Positions 7,715 to 17,902 are shown, counted from the stretch's first letter. The stretch is DNA of 64,000 nucleotides from Amycolatopsis balhimycina FH 1894 (GCF_000384295.1 NZ_KB913037.1:412762-476761), one strand, 5' to 3'. Made by a program: numbers and translations. Notes: a model not told the origin generated them from the letters alone.

Positions 7715-9499
7715 ATGGAATTCGGGCTGTTGGGTCCGATCGCGATCTGGCACGAGGGACGCCAGCTGGCGCTGGGCAGCGCGCAGCGCCGCTGCGTGCT
7801 GGCCATGCTGCTGCTGCAGCCCGGCCAGGTGGTGCCCATGCAACGGCTGCGCGAGGCGCTGTGGCCGGGCAGGCACGTGCCGGGAACCGCCAGGAACGCC
7901 ATCCAGGGCTGTGTGTCACAGCTGCGGAGCACTCTGGCCGCGGATCCCGCGATCCGGCTCGTCCACCGCCAGCCCGGCTACCTGCTCGACGTCGATCCGC
8001 AGCAGATCGACCTGTGCCGCTTCCGGGACCTGGTGGCCGCCGCGAAGGAGACCGCCGACGACCAGGCCCAGGCCGAGCTGCTCGGCCGGGCGCTCAGCCA
8101 CTGGCGCGGCGAACCGCTGGCCGGCGTCGAGGACTCGACCATCACCGCGGCCGTCCGCTCCGCGCTCACCGACGAGCGGCTCGACGCCGAGGAGCAGTGG
8201 GTCGAGGCGCGGCTGCGGCTGGGGCACCACCGCGAGGTCACCGGCGAGCTGACCGTGCTGGTGGCCGCGCACCCGCTCCGGGAACGCCTGCGCGGGCTGC
8301 ACATGCTCGCGTTGTTCCAGTCCGGCCGGCACGCCGAAGCACTGCGTGCCTTCGCCGATGCCCGGTCGGTGCTCGTGGACGAGCTGGGCATCGAGCCCGG
8401 CCCGGAGCTGCAGCGCCTGCAGCAGCGCATCCTCGCCGCCGACCGGACGCTGCTGAAGTCCCCGCAGCCACGGGAACCGCTCGCGCCGGTGCCACGGCAG
8501 CTGCCCGCGCCACCGGGTCTGCTGGCCGGCCGGGACGAGGAGCTCGCCGCACTGCGCGCGGCCGTCGCCGGCCCGCGGGGCACGGGTGTGGTCACCGTCG
8601 AAGGCGCCGCGGGCACCGGGAAGACCGCTCTTTCCGTCCATTTCGGACACGAGAGCGCCGACGCGTTCCCCGACGGCCAGCTGCACCTCGACCTGCACGG
8701 GCACACCGGCCCCGGTCCCCTGCCGGGCGCCGAGGCGCTCGCCCGGCTGCTGCGGGGGCTCGGCCGCCCGCCCGCCCCCGGAGCCACCAGCGAACAGGAG
8801 CTCGGCGCCGCCTACCGGTCCGCGCTCGTCGGCAAGCGGATGCTGATCCTGCTGGACGACGCCCGCGACGCCGACCAGGTCCTCCCGCTGCTGCCGGGCG
8901 CGGCGGGGTGCCTCGTGCTGGTCACCGGCCGGGCCGGGCTCGCCGCGGTGGACGCCGGCCTCCGGCTGCGTCCCGCCCCGCTGGCGGAGCCCGCGGCACT
9001 GGCGATACTGGCCCACTGGGCGGGCGCGGACCGGGTAGCGGCCGAGCCTGCCGCGGCCGCCGCCATCGTGGCCGCGTGCACCGGGCTGCCGCTGGCGCTG
9101 CGGATCGCCGGCGCCCGCCTGGCCGCCCGGCCCGGCCTCCCGATCTCGGCGCTCACCAGCAGGCTCACCGACCCCCACCGCCGGCTCGACGAGCTGCGGG
9201 CCGGTTCGCACTCGGTCCGCGCCGCGTTCTCCGCGAGCCTGCGGGTCCTCGACGCCGGTGACGAGGCGGACCGGCTCGCCGCGCGGGCGTTCCGCCACGC
9301 CGGCGACGGCACGGTGCCCGGGATGTCCGCGGCGGACACCCACGCCGCGGCCGAGCGGCTCGTCGACCACCACCTGCTGGAGCCGGCGGGCCCCGGCCGG
9401 TACCGGATGCCGGAGCTGCTCCGGCTCTACGCCGCCGAACTCGGCGGCGCCGTACCCCTAGCTGAGCCCCCACCCGAATCCCCGGAGGGACCCCGATGA
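7715..9499 (+). CDS. SARP-family pathway regulator with BTAD and NB-ARC ATPase domains
   Basis: 594 residues. The N-terminal 90 residues form the OmpR-like winged helix of SARPs (FGLLGPIAIWHEG opening, QLRSTLA recognition region). A bacterial transcriptional activation domain of TPR-like helices follows to about 245. From about 265 there is an NB-ARC-type ATPase with Walker A GAAGTGKT near 298 and a LILLDDA Walker B. The length is intermediate between DnrI-type short SARPs and AfsR. It lies first in the rightward gene set and overlaps the next gene by 4 bp, so it is a likely cluster-situated activator, acting in the cytoplasm on the divergent promoter. The ATG start has a purine-rich GGGGG ribosome-binding site. 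Confidence 0.9.
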   Translation: MEFGLLGPIAIWHEGRQLALGSAQRRCVLAMLLLQPGQVVPMQRLREALWPGRHVPGTARNAIQGCVSQLRSTLAADPAIRLVHRQPGYLLDVDPQQIDLCRFRDLVAAAKETADDQAQAELLGRALSHWRGEPLAGVEDSTITAAVRSALTDERLDAEEQWVEARLRLGHHREVTGELTVLVAAHPLRERLRGLHMLALFQSGRHAEALRAFADARSVLVDELGIEPGPELQRLQQRILAADRTLLKSPQPREPLAPVPRQLPAPPGLLAGRDEELAALRAAVAGPRGTGVVTVEGAAGTGKTALSVHFGHESADAFPDGQLHLDLHGHTGPGPLPGAEALARLLRGLGRPPAPGATSEQELGAAYRSALVGKRMLILLDDARDADQVLPLLPGAAGCLVLVTGRAGLAAVDAGLRLRPAPLAEPAALAILAHWAGADRVAAEPAAAAAIVAACTGLPLALRIAGARLAARPGLPISALTSRLTDPHRRLDELRAGSHSVRAAFSASLRVLDAGDEADRLAARAFRHAGDGTVPGMSAADTHAAAERLVDHHLLEPAGPGRYRMPELLRLYAAELGGAVPLAEPPPESPEGPR

Positions 9500-11412
9500 C
9501 CCGGATCGTGCTCGTCACCATGCCGTTCGCGGACTGGCGCAAGCCCTCGTTCGCGCTCAGCCAGCTCGCCGCGCTGACCCGGCGCGAGTTCGGCGACGCG
9601 GTCGAGGTCGACGTCCGCTACCTCAACTTCGACTTCGCCGAATACCTCGGCGTCGACACCTACGACGCGATCGCCGACGGTGTCGGGCACCTGATGACCG
9701 GGATCGGCGAATGGCTGTTCCGGCCGGTGGCGTTCCCGGAGGAGCCGGACAACGCCGAGGACTACTTCCGCCGCTACTACCTGGGCGCGCAGTGGCGGGA
9801 GTTCCGCGAGCGCATCGTCGAGCGCCGCGCCGGGATCGCCGGCTTCTGCGCGGAGCTGGCCGAGCGCCACGACCTGTACTCCGCCGACGTCGTCGGGTTC
9901 ACCTCGATGTTCGCCCAGCACGTGGCCAGCATCGGGATGGCCAGGGTGATCAAGGACCGCAATCCCGCCGCGATGACGCTGCTGGGCGGGGCCAACTGCG
10001 AGGCCCCGATGGGCACGGTCATCGCGCAGGAGGTCGACGCGATCGACGCGGTGTTCTCGGGGCCCGCCCTGCACACGTTCCCGCAGTTCGTGGGGCAGCT
10101 GCTGGCCGGGACGCCCGAAGGTCTCCACACGATCCCGGGCGTGCTCACGGCGGAGAACTGCCACGATCCCGCCTACCGCGACACGGTGGGGCGGGAGCGC
10201 GACATCGACGACTTCTTCACCCCCGACTACACCGGCTTCGTCGCGAGTTTCGACGCCCATCGGGACCGGCTCGGCGGGCCGGAGGCCGCGAAACCGATCC
10301 TGTTCTTCGAAACGTCGCGGGGGTGCTGGTGGGGCCAGCGCTCGCATTGCACGTTCTGCGGGCTCAACGGTCTCGGCATGGCCTATCGCTCGATGGCACC
10401 GGAGCACGCCCGCGCGCAGTTCGAATGGCTGTTCGAATTCAGCCCGTGGTGCGACGAGTTCGTCTGCACCGACAACATCATGCCGAAGTCCTACCCGAAG
10501 GAAGTGTTCGCGAAGCTCGACCCGCCGGCGGGCGTCTCCCTGTTCTACGAGATCAAGGTCCCGATGAGCGAGCACGACATGGCCGTGCTGAGCGAGGCCA
10601 GGGTGACCCGGATCCAGCCGGGCATCGAGGCGCTGTCCACCGGCACGCTCAAGCTGATGAACAAGGGCACCACGGCGTTCCTCAACCTGCAGTTCCTGCG
10701 CAGCTGCCTCGGCCACGGCATCACGCCGGAGTGGAACCTGCTGCTCGGCTTTCCCCGGGAGACCGACGAGGTCTACGCCAAGTACGTGGAAGACATCCCG
10801 CTGCTGACCCACCTTCCCCCGCCGAACGGCGCGTTCCTGGTGCGGTTCGACCGCTTCAGCCCGTACTACACGCAGGCCGGGGAGTACGAGCTCGAGCTGA
10901 CCCCGATGGACTTCTACCCGCTGATCTACCCGTTCCCGGACGAGCAGATCGCGCGGATGGCGTACTTCTTCACCGACCGCCGGGTTTCGCCGTACATGCG
11001 GCATTCGATCACCTGGCTGCAGCCGGTGACCGAGCAGGTGGAGTACTGGCAGGCGCGCTGGGCGGACCAGGACGTCCCGCCGGAGCTGGTGCTGCGGTCG
11101 GACGCCGGCGAGCACTGGGTGCACGACTCCCGGGACGGCACGGTCCGGACGGTACCGATCGAGCCGGAACTGCTGCCGCTGATGCGCCGCCTTTCCGCGC
11201 CGGTCAAGGCGGACCGCCTGGCCGCCGACCTCGACCGGCCTGCCGAAGTCGTCGCCGCGCAGCTGGCCTACCTGCGTCGCCACCGCCTGCTCTTCGGCGA
11301 AGGCGATCGGGTGATGAGCCTGGTCGTGCCGCCGCCGGGCGAACCGGCCGACGCCCCGGAACCCGCCGCCGAGGCGCGGCGCGAGCTCCCGCTGGCCGTG
11401 GTGCGGCGATGA
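9496..11412 (+). CDS. Cobalamin-binding radical SAM enzyme, RiPP C-methyltransferase-like
   Basis: 638 residues. The N-terminal part (about 1-215) looks like a B12-binding Rossmann domain (VGFTSMFAQHV, LLGGANCE). The radical SAM core carries Cys277, Cys285 and Cys288 in a CX7CX2C spacing within SRGCWWG...CTFCGLNG. That spacing and the GCWWG/CGLNG context are what I know from the RiPP maturation radical SAM protein 1 (C-methyltransferase) family, not the usual CX3CX2C. Residues 530-610 resemble a small winged-helix tail. Such enzymes methylate unactivated carbons using methylcobalamin. No RiPP precursor is evident here, so the substrate is probably a carrier-bound or released NRPS-PKS intermediate (inference). 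The ATG overlaps the SARP stop by 4 bp. Confidence 0.88.
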   Translation: MTRIVLVTMPFADWRKPSFALSQLAALTRREFGDAVEVDVRYLNFDFAEYLGVDTYDAIADGVGHLMTGIGEWLFRPVAFPEEPDNAEDYFRRYYLGAQWREFRERIVERRAGIAGFCAELAERHDLYSADVVGFTSMFAQHVASIGMARVIKDRNPAAMTLLGGANCEAPMGTVIAQEVDAIDAVFSGPALHTFPQFVGQLLAGTPEGLHTIPGVLTAENCHDPAYRDTVGRERDIDDFFTPDYTGFVASFDAHRDRLGGPEAAKPILFFETSRGCWWGQRSHCTFCGLNGLGMAYRSMAPEHARAQFEWLFEFSPWCDEFVCTDNIMPKSYPKEVFAKLDPPAGVSLFYEIKVPMSEHDMAVLSEARVTRIQPGIEALSTGTLKLMNKGTTAFLNLQFLRSCLGHGITPEWNLLLGFPRETDEVYAKYVEDIPLLTHLPPPNGAFLVRFDRFSPYYTQAGEYELELTPMDFYPLIYPFPDEQIARMAYFFTDRRVSPYMRHSITWLQPVTEQVEYWQARWADQDVPPELVLRSDAGEHWVHDSRDGTVRTVPIEPELLPLMRRLSAPVKADRLAADLDRPAEVVAAQLAYLRRHRLLFGEGDRVMSLVVPPPGEPADAPEPAAEARRELPLAVVRR

Positions 11413-11455
11413 CCCGGCCCGGCGCCGAACCGGTTCGGGCGAAAGGGAAACCCAG

Positions 11456-11758
11456 ATGCAGCCACCAGCCGCGAACGACCGTCCGGAGGACCTCGGGGAG
11501 CCGCTCGGGCCGCGGACCGACCTCGAGTCGGAGCTCCTCGAGCTCTGGGCGGACCGGGTCGAGGTCCGGCCGCTCGGCGTGACGGATCACTTCTTCGCCC
11601 TCGGCGGCGATTCGCTGCAGGCGGTCCGGCTCGTGGCGGCCGCGCAGCGGCGGTACGGCGTGCGCATCGACCGGCGGCGGCTGTTCGCGTCGTTCACGGT
11701 CACCACCATGGCCGAGTTGCTCGGTGAAGTCTTCGGGAGGACGCATGACCGGGCTTGA
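11456..11758 (+). CDS. Free-standing peptidyl carrier protein
   Basis: 100 residues forming a single carrier domain with the phosphopantetheine site LGGDSLQ (Ser53), preceded by about 25 disordered residues. A discrete PCP is loaded by an adenylation domain and presents the aminoacyl thioester to partners in trans. It may serve the carrier-less A-C protein (4389-7259) or the terminal serine-type A protein (17904-20477). It overlaps the next NRPS gene by 14 bp and follows the radical SAM gene after 43 bp, with a GAAAGGGA ribosome-binding site. It could also carry the radical SAM substrate (inference). Confidence 0.9.
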   Translation: MQPPAANDRPEDLGEPLGPRTDLESELLELWADRVEVRPLGVTDHFFALGGDSLQAVRLVAAAQRRYGVRIDRRRLFASFTVTTMAELLGEVFGRTHDRA

Positions 11759-14700
11759 GGACTGGCTGCCGCTGGTCGGCGCGGTGACCGGGACGCGGGC
11801 CGCCGAGGTCGCGGCCCGCCTCGGCGACACCTCGTTCGTCGCACTCGGCGGAAGTTCCCTGGGTGCCATCGAGCTGCTCGCGCTCGGCCAGCGGCACCTG
11901 GAGTCCAGTGTGGACAGTGCACGGCTGATCGGCCCGGAGCCGCTCGGCCCCGTGCTGTCGGCGGCCACGCCCTACCTGGCGCCGCCGCCACCGGCGGGCC
12001 GGGAACCGGACCGGCCCCTGCTGCCGGGCCAGCGGGTGATGCTCGCCGCGCACCTGGCCGGCACCGACCGGCCGTACCACCTGATGTTCAGCCTCGAGAC
12101 CGGCGATCCGCTCGACGAGGACCGGGCCACCGCGGCGCTGGCGGAGCTGGTGGCCCGCCACGAGTCGCTGCGGACGATGTTCGTGGCCGACGGGACGGCG
12201 CAGTGCCGGCGGGTCCTGCCGCCGACCGAGCGGCCGCGGATCCTCCGCCAGCACCTGCCGTCCGTCCACAGTGTCCAAGCCGGCCACGAGCTCTACGCCA
12301 GGGCGAGTGACGCGTTGCTCCGGCCGTTCGAGCGGCCGCCGGTGGTGTTCGTGCTCGGCCGGGCCGGCCGCGGCAGCGTGCTGACGATGCTGGTCCACCA
12401 CGTCCTGGCCGACGGGTGGAGCATCGGGCTGCTGTGGCGCCAGTTCGGCGAGCTGTACCGCGGTGAACCGGCCGCCCCCGGCCGGTCCCCCGACCAGGTC
12501 GCCGACCGGCAGGCGGAACTGACGTCGTCCGGCAAGCTGGCCGAGATCACCGCGCGGGCGGCCGACCGGCTGGCCGGGGCGCCGACCGTGGTTTCACTGC
12601 CGTCCGACTCCCCGCGGCCACCGGAGTCCGACGGCCGCGGGGCCCGGCTGGTCTTCACCCTCCCGGAGCCGCTCGCCACCGCGACCGGGGCACTGGCCGC
12701 CCGGTGCGGGGTCACGACCACCGCGGTGCTGATGACGGCGTGGGCGCTGACCGTCGCCCGGCGGACCGGCCTCGCCGACCTGCTGCTCGGCCTGCCGGTG
12801 GCGGGCCGGTTCGGCGCGGGCACGGCCGGCGTCGTCGGGCTCCTCACCCGGGTCGTGCCGGTCCGGTGCCGGATCGACGACGGCGACAGCGCCGAAGCCT
12901 GCGTCCGCGGTGTCAGCGCGGCGATCGCCGCCGCGACCGGCGACGCCGACGTGCCCTTCGAACACCTCGTCGCCGCGCTCGGCGAGGACCCCGATCCGGC
13001 TCGCAACCCCTTGGCGCAGATCGGGTTCGCCGCGCACGACCAGCTCGTCCCCGAGTGGATCGGACCGGACTGGCGCGTGCACGAAGGCCACTGCGGCGGG
13101 GCGGTGTTCGACGCGCTGCTCTACGTCCAGGCCTGGTCCGGCGGGCCCCGGCTGGCGCTGGAGTACGCGACCTCGGTGCTGAGCCCGGCCGACGCCGGAG
13201 ACCTCGCCGAGTCCTTCGAAGCCGGGCTGGCCGAGCTGACAGCGGAACCCGGGCAGCCGCTCGTCCGCGCGCGGACCATCTCCGCGGGCCAGCGGGCCCG
13301 GCTCGACCGGCTGGGTGCCGGCCCGTCCGTCGACAGCGACGGCGACCTTTGGCACGTGTTCGAGCGCACGGTCGCCGCCGCGCCGGAAGCCGTGGCCGTC
13401 AGCGACACGCACGCCGGCGTCACCCTGACCTACGCGCAGCTGCACGCTTTCGCCTCGGCGCAGGCCCGGCAGCTCGCCGCGGCCGGCGTCGAGGCGGGTG
13501 ACCGGGTGCTGATCGACCTGCCGCGGTCGGCGAGCGAAGCTGTCGGCGTGCTCGCGACGCTGTGTCTCGGCGCGAGTTACGTCGCCATCGACCCGGCGGC
13601 CACCCGGGAATGGCGCACGCACGTGCTGGCCACCGCCGAGCCGAAGGCCCGGATCGGCCCGGAAACGGCGATCGACCTCACCGGGCCCGTCCCGGCCGGG
13701 CCCGTCCTTCCGGCGGTCACCGGGAAGACGGCCTACGTCGCGTTCACCTCCGGCTCGACCGGTCTGCCGAAGGGTGTCGTCGTCACCCACCGCGGCGTGC
13801 TGCGGCTGGCCGCCGACCCGGACCTGTTCGTCCCGGCCGCGGCCACCCGGATGCTCCGCCTGGCTCCCCTGGCCTTCGACGCCTCCACGCTCGAACTCCT
13901 GGTCCCGCTGCTGAAGGGGGACGCCGTCGAGGTGTACCCACCCGGCGAGCCCGCACCGGCCGCGCTGGCCGGGTTCCTCCACGACCGCCCGGTCACCCAC
14001 CTGTGGCTGACGTCGGGCCTGTTCCGGATCGTGGCCGAACACCGCCCGGACGCCTTCCGCGGGGTGCGTCAGGTGCTCACCGGCGGCGGCGTGGTGTCGC
14101 CCCCGCACGTCCGGCGCGTGCTGGACCGGTGCCCCGGGCTGCGGGTGACCAACGGCTACGGCCCCACCGAGAACACGACGTTCACCACGACGCACACAGT
14201 GGACGGCGCTCACCAGGTCGGACCCGACCTGCCGATCGGGCGGCCGGTGGCCGGGACCAGCGTGGTCGTGCTCGACACGAGCGGCGGGCTGGTCCCGCCG
14301 GGCGGGATCGGCGAGCTGTCCACGACCGGCGCCGGGCTCGCCGACGGCTACCTGAGCGATCCCGCCCGGACCGGCGAGGTCTTCACCGGCGCGGCGGCGA
14401 CCGGAGACCGGACGTACCGGACCGGCGACCTGGCCCGCTGGGGTACCGACGGCACGCTGCGCTTCCACGGGCGCCACGACCGGCAGGTCAAGATCGCGGG
14501 CCACCGGGTCGAACTGGCCGACGTGGAGCGCCGGATCGCGAGCCGGGACGGCGTGCTCGACGCGCTGGTGTTCCTGTCCGACGAGGACCGGCTGTGCGCG
14601 GCGGTCCGGACCGGCGGCGCGTCGCTGGCCGCGATCCGGCAGGCCGTCGAGGCCGAACTGCCGGCCTACGCCCGCCCGCAACGGTGGCTCGGGGTCACGG

Positions 14701-15035
14701 AGTTCCCGCTCACCCGCAACGGCAAGGTGGACCTCCGGGCGCTGTCCGCCGAAACGCTCCCGGCCGTGGCCACGACCACCGCCGAAGACGACGTCGCCGC
14801 GTTGGAGAAGATCATCGCGGACGCCTGGACCACGGTGCTCGGCACCGACGACTTCGACCACGACGAGGTGTTCTTCGACGTCGGCGGTGACTCGCTGCGG
14901 CTGGCCCTGGTCCGGCACCAGCTCCGGGAACGGTTGCCGGACCAGCCGCTGCCGCTGGTGGACCTGTACCGCTTCCCGACCGTCGAATCGCTGGCGCGGC
15001 ACCTGGCGGGCGCACCGCCGGGCACGAGCGCATGA
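11745..15035 (+). CDS. NRPS, PCP - condensation - adenylation (Val-like) - PCP
   Basis: 1096 residues. An N-terminal carrier (LGGSSLG, Ser near 36) is followed by a condensation domain with VHHVLADGWS near 217, then a complete adenylation domain (TSGSTGLPKG near 667, FDASTLELL, NGYGPTE, YRTGD, RNGKVDLR) and a C-terminal carrier (VGGDSLR, Ser near 1048). The pocket read by eye is D-A-L-W-L-G-G-T-F-K, close to the published valine code DAFWIGGTFK (inference). Having a carrier before the C domain means the upstream aminoacyl donor is held on the same chain and must be loaded in trans. The start at 11745 is chosen for its GGGAGG ribosome-binding site and the preceding overlap. No epimerase or methyltransferase insert. 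Confidence 0.92.
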   Translation: MTGLEDWLPLVGAVTGTRAAEVAARLGDTSFVALGGSSLGAIELLALGQRHLESSVDSARLIGPEPLGPVLSAATPYLAPPPPAGREPDRPLLPGQRVMLAAHLAGTDRPYHLMFSLETGDPLDEDRATAALAELVARHESLRTMFVADGTAQCRRVLPPTERPRILRQHLPSVHSVQAGHELYARASDALLRPFERPPVVFVLGRAGRGSVLTMLVHHVLADGWSIGLLWRQFGELYRGEPAAPGRSPDQVADRQAELTSSGKLAEITARAADRLAGAPTVVSLPSDSPRPPESDGRGARLVFTLPEPLATATGALAARCGVTTTAVLMTAWALTVARRTGLADLLLGLPVAGRFGAGTAGVVGLLTRVVPVRCRIDDGDSAEACVRGVSAAIAAATGDADVPFEHLVAALGEDPDPARNPLAQIGFAAHDQLVPEWIGPDWRVHEGHCGGAVFDALLYVQAWSGGPRLALEYATSVLSPADAGDLAESFEAGLAELTAEPGQPLVRARTISAGQRARLDRLGAGPSVDSDGDLWHVFERTVAAAPEAVAVSDTHAGVTLTYAQLHAFASAQARQLAAAGVEAGDRVLIDLPRSASEAVGVLATLCLGASYVAIDPAATREWRTHVLATAEPKARIGPETAIDLTGPVPAGPVLPAVTGKTAYVAFTSGSTGLPKGVVVTHRGVLRLAADPDLFVPAAATRMLRLAPLAFDASTLELLVPLLKGDAVEVYPPGEPAPAALAGFLHDRPVTHLWLTSGLFRIVAEHRPDAFRGVRQVLTGGGVVSPPHVRRVLDRCPGLRVTNGYGPTENTTFTTTHTVDGAHQVGPDLPIGRPVAGTSVVVLDTSGGLVPPGGIGELSTTGAGLADGYLSDPARTGEVFTGAAATGDRTYRTGDLARWGTDGTLRFHGRHDRQVKIAGHRVELADVERRIASRDGVLDALVFLSDEDRLCAAVRTGGASLAAIRQAVEAELPAYARPQRWLGVTEFPLTRNGKVDLRALSAETLPAVATTTAEDDVAALEKIIADAWTTVLGTDDFDHDEVFFDVGGDSLRLALVRHQLRERLPDQPLPLVDLYRFPTVESLARHLAGAPPGTSA

Positions 15036-17902
15036 GCGGGCCGGACATCGCGGTGATCGGGTTCGCCTGCCGGTTCCCCGGCGCGGAGGACGTCTGGCGG
15101 TACTGGTCGAACATCGAGGCCGGCCGCGTCTCGATCACCACCCTGACCCGGGACGAGCTGCTCCGCACCGGCGTCCCGGAGTCCGAAGTGGACGATCAGT
15201 GGTACGTGCCGTCCCGTGGCCGGATCGACGGTGCCGGATATTTCGACGCGGATTTCTTCGGCATCACGCCGAAGGACGCGGCACTGATGGACCCGCAGCA
15301 CCGCCTGCTGCTGCAGACCGCGTGGGAGGCACTGGAAACGGCCGGGCTGACGACGAACCGCCCGTTCGGCCGGGTCGGCGTGTTCGCCGGCTCCGGGTTC
15401 GGCCACTACCTCGTCGAGAGCGTGCTGAAGGACCCGGACGTCGCCGGCTCGCACGGCCTGCTCGCGGCGGTGCTCGGCAACGAGAAGGACCACCTGGCCG
15501 CGAAGATCGCCTACCGGCTCGACCTGGGTGGACCGGCCGTGACCGTCCAGACCGCGTGCTCGACCTCGCTGGTCGCGGTGCACCTGGCCCGGCAGAGCCT
15601 GCTCGCCGGTGACGCGGACGTCGTGCTCGCCGGCGGGGTGTCCGTGCCGTACCCGCAGGACACCGGCTACCTGTACGAGCCGGGCGGGGTCCTGTCGCCG
15701 GACGGCGGCTGCCGCCCGTTCGACGCGACCGCGGCCGGCACCGTGCCGGGCGGCGGCGTCGGCATGGTGGTGCTGAAGCGCCTCGACGACGCGGTCCGCG
15801 ACGGCGACCTGGTGTACGCGGTGGTCAAGGGGTCGGCGATCAACAACGACGGCGGCGCCAAGGCCGGGTACACCGCGCCCGGGGTACGCGGCCAGCTCGA
15901 CGTGCTCAGCCGGGCCTACGCGAACGCCGCGGTGGCACCGGAAACGATCGGCTACATCGAGGCGCACGGCACCGCGACCGAGGTCGGCGACGCCATCGAG
16001 CTCGCCGCGCTGACGGAGGTGTTCGGCGGCCGGGACCGGCCCTGTTCGCTCGGCTCGGTCAAGGCCAACGTCGGGCACCTCGACGCCGCGGCGGGCGTCG
16101 CCGGGTTCATCAAGGCGGTGCTGGCGCTGTACTTCGAGCGGATCCCGCCGATGGCGGGCCTGACCCGGCCACGCGCCGAGATCGCCGACGGGACCACGTT
16201 CACCCTGGACCGCCGGGCCCGCAAGTGGACGGACTCCCGGACCCGCCGGGCCGCCGTCAGCGCCTTCGGTCTCGGCGGGACCAACGCGCACGTCGTCCTG
16301 GAGGAAGCACCGGCTCGGGCCGGCCTCGCGCCGCGGCCGCGGCAGGCGACCGCGGTCCTGCCCGTCTCCGCGCGCACCGAGGCCGAGCTCGAGGCGGCGA
16401 AGGCCAGGCTCGCGGCGCACTTGCGCACGGCCAACGACGTGTCGGTCCACGACGTCGCCCTGACGCTCCAGTCGCATCGCCGCCCGTTCCCGTACCGGCA
16501 CGCCGTCGCGGCCGAAGACGTGCCGTCCGCCGTCGCGCGGTTGGCGGATCCGCCCGGCGGACCGGCCGTGAAGCGCCCGAGCCTCGTGTTCCTGTTTCCG
16601 GGACAGGGTTCGGAATACGCCGGGATGTCGGCGGAGCCCTACGCCGGCCAGCCGTCGTTCCGGTCCGATGTGGACAGGTGCGCCGAGGCGGCCGCCGACA
16701 TCCTCGGGTTCGATCTCCGCGAAGTCCTCCTGGATCCGGGCGCGCCGGCCGAGCGCGTCCACCGCACGGACGTCGCGCAGCCCGCGCTGCTCGTGCACGA
16801 ATACGCGCTCGGGCGCCTGCTGGTGTCCTGGGGTGTCCGGCCCGCCACCCTGATCGGCCATTCCGCCGGCGAGTACGCCGCCGCGTGCCTGGCCGGCGAG
16901 CTGGACATCGAGGACGCGCTGCACCTCGTGGCCCTGCGTGGATCGCTCATGCAGGCCGCCCCGCCGGGCCGCATGCTCGCCGCGCTCACCGGCGAGGCGG
17001 TCGCCCGGCACCAGGCCGGCGAGATCGGCGGGCTCGACCTCGCCGCGGTCAACGGCACCGACAACGTCGTCCTGTCGGGCACCGAGCAGGCGATCGACGA
17101 GCTGCGGACGCGTTTCGACCGCCTCGGCGTGCGGCACCGGATGCTCCCCGCCCGCCGGGCGTTCCATTCCCGGATGATGGCCGGCGCCGCCGACGGGCTC
17201 CGGCGTGCTCCGGCCGCGGCTCGTGGCCGGAGCAGGCGGATCGACGTCGTCAGCGGACTCGACGGCACTCTGCTCCCCCGCGGCGCGCGCCGTGACGCCG
17301 GTTACTGGGCCGAGCAGGTCCTCGCACCGGTGCGGTTCCTCGAGGCCTTGCGGACCGGCCTGGCGACGGCGAACCCGGTCCTGGTCGAGGTCGGGCCCGG
17401 CAAGGCGCTCACCGCGGCCGCGCGGGCGCTTCCCGAAGCGCGCGACGCCGCCAAGATCGCCGTGCAACCCGGCCGCTCGAGCCCGGTCGTGGCCGCCGCC
17501 GGCGCGCTGTGGGCGGCCGGGGTGAACGTTCGCTGGGACGACGTCCGGCAGAGCGTGGCCGGCCGGATACCGCTGCCGACGTACCCGTTCGCCCGCAACG
17601 AGTACTGGCTGCGGAAACCGGCACCCGAGCCGGCTCCGCCACCCTCGCCGGCCGGACCGGTTCCGGAGTCCGAGCCCGTTCTGGCGCAGGTCATCGAGGT
17701 GTGGCTGGACCTGCTCGGGACCGCCGGAGTGCGGCCCGGGTCGAACTTCTTCGACCTCGGCGGCGAGTCGCTGCTGTTCGTCCGGATGGTGGCGCGGCTC
17801 CAGCGGCGGTTCGGAGTCCCGCTCGACGTGGACGCGCTGGCGGCCACCCCGACCCCCGCGGCGATCGCCGCGGTCATCACCGCCGCACCGGAACGGGACT
17901 GA
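15032..17902 (+). CDS. Type I PKS module KS-AT-ACP without reductive domains
   Basis: 956 residues. The KS domain (1-425) has TACSTS with Cys near 176, EAHGTAT near 312 and KANVGH near 343, the full Cys-His-His set. The AT domain has GQGSEYAG, the nucleophile elbow GHSAGEY near 611 and AFHSRMM; AFH resembles the HAFH signature of malonyl-specific ATs rather than YASH (inference: malonyl-CoA). The C-terminal ACP has LGGESL (Ser near 912). With no KR, DH or ER, the product keeps a beta-keto group. The start overlaps the NRPS stop by 4 bp (ATGA), so the chain probably passes from the Val-type NRPS module into this two-carbon extension. Confidence 0.93.
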   Translation: MSGPDIAVIGFACRFPGAEDVWRYWSNIEAGRVSITTLTRDELLRTGVPESEVDDQWYVPSRGRIDGAGYFDADFFGITPKDAALMDPQHRLLLQTAWEALETAGLTTNRPFGRVGVFAGSGFGHYLVESVLKDPDVAGSHGLLAAVLGNEKDHLAAKIAYRLDLGGPAVTVQTACSTSLVAVHLARQSLLAGDADVVLAGGVSVPYPQDTGYLYEPGGVLSPDGGCRPFDATAAGTVPGGGVGMVVLKRLDDAVRDGDLVYAVVKGSAINNDGGAKAGYTAPGVRGQLDVLSRAYANAAVAPETIGYIEAHGTATEVGDAIELAALTEVFGGRDRPCSLGSVKANVGHLDAAAGVAGFIKAVLALYFERIPPMAGLTRPRAEIADGTTFTLDRRARKWTDSRTRRAAVSAFGLGGTNAHVVLEEAPARAGLAPRPRQATAVLPVSARTEAELEAAKARLAAHLRTANDVSVHDVALTLQSHRRPFPYRHAVAAEDVPSAVARLADPPGGPAVKRPSLVFLFPGQGSEYAGMSAEPYAGQPSFRSDVDRCAEAAADILGFDLREVLLDPGAPAERVHRTDVAQPALLVHEYALGRLLVSWGVRPATLIGHSAGEYAAACLAGELDIEDALHLVALRGSLMQAAPPGRMLAALTGEAVARHQAGEIGGLDLAAVNGTDNVVLSGTEQAIDELRTRFDRLGVRHRMLPARRAFHSRMMAGAADGLRRAPAAARGRSRRIDVVSGLDGTLLPRGARRDAGYWAEQVLAPVRFLEALRTGLATANPVLVEVGPGKALTAAARALPEARDAAKIAVQPGRSSPVVAAAGALWAAGVNVRWDDVRQSVAGRIPLPTYPFARNEYWLRKPAPEPAPPPSPAGPVPESEPVLAQVIEVWLDLLGTAGVRPGSNFFDLGGESLLFVRMVARLQRRFGVPLDVDALAATPTPAAIAAVITAAPERD

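Noticed and set aside
9496-11758. Search for a RiPP precursor peptide next to the radical SAM gene
   Set aside because: No short ORF with a leader/core pattern was seen in the 43-bp gap or on either side; the 100-residue neighbour is a carrier protein.
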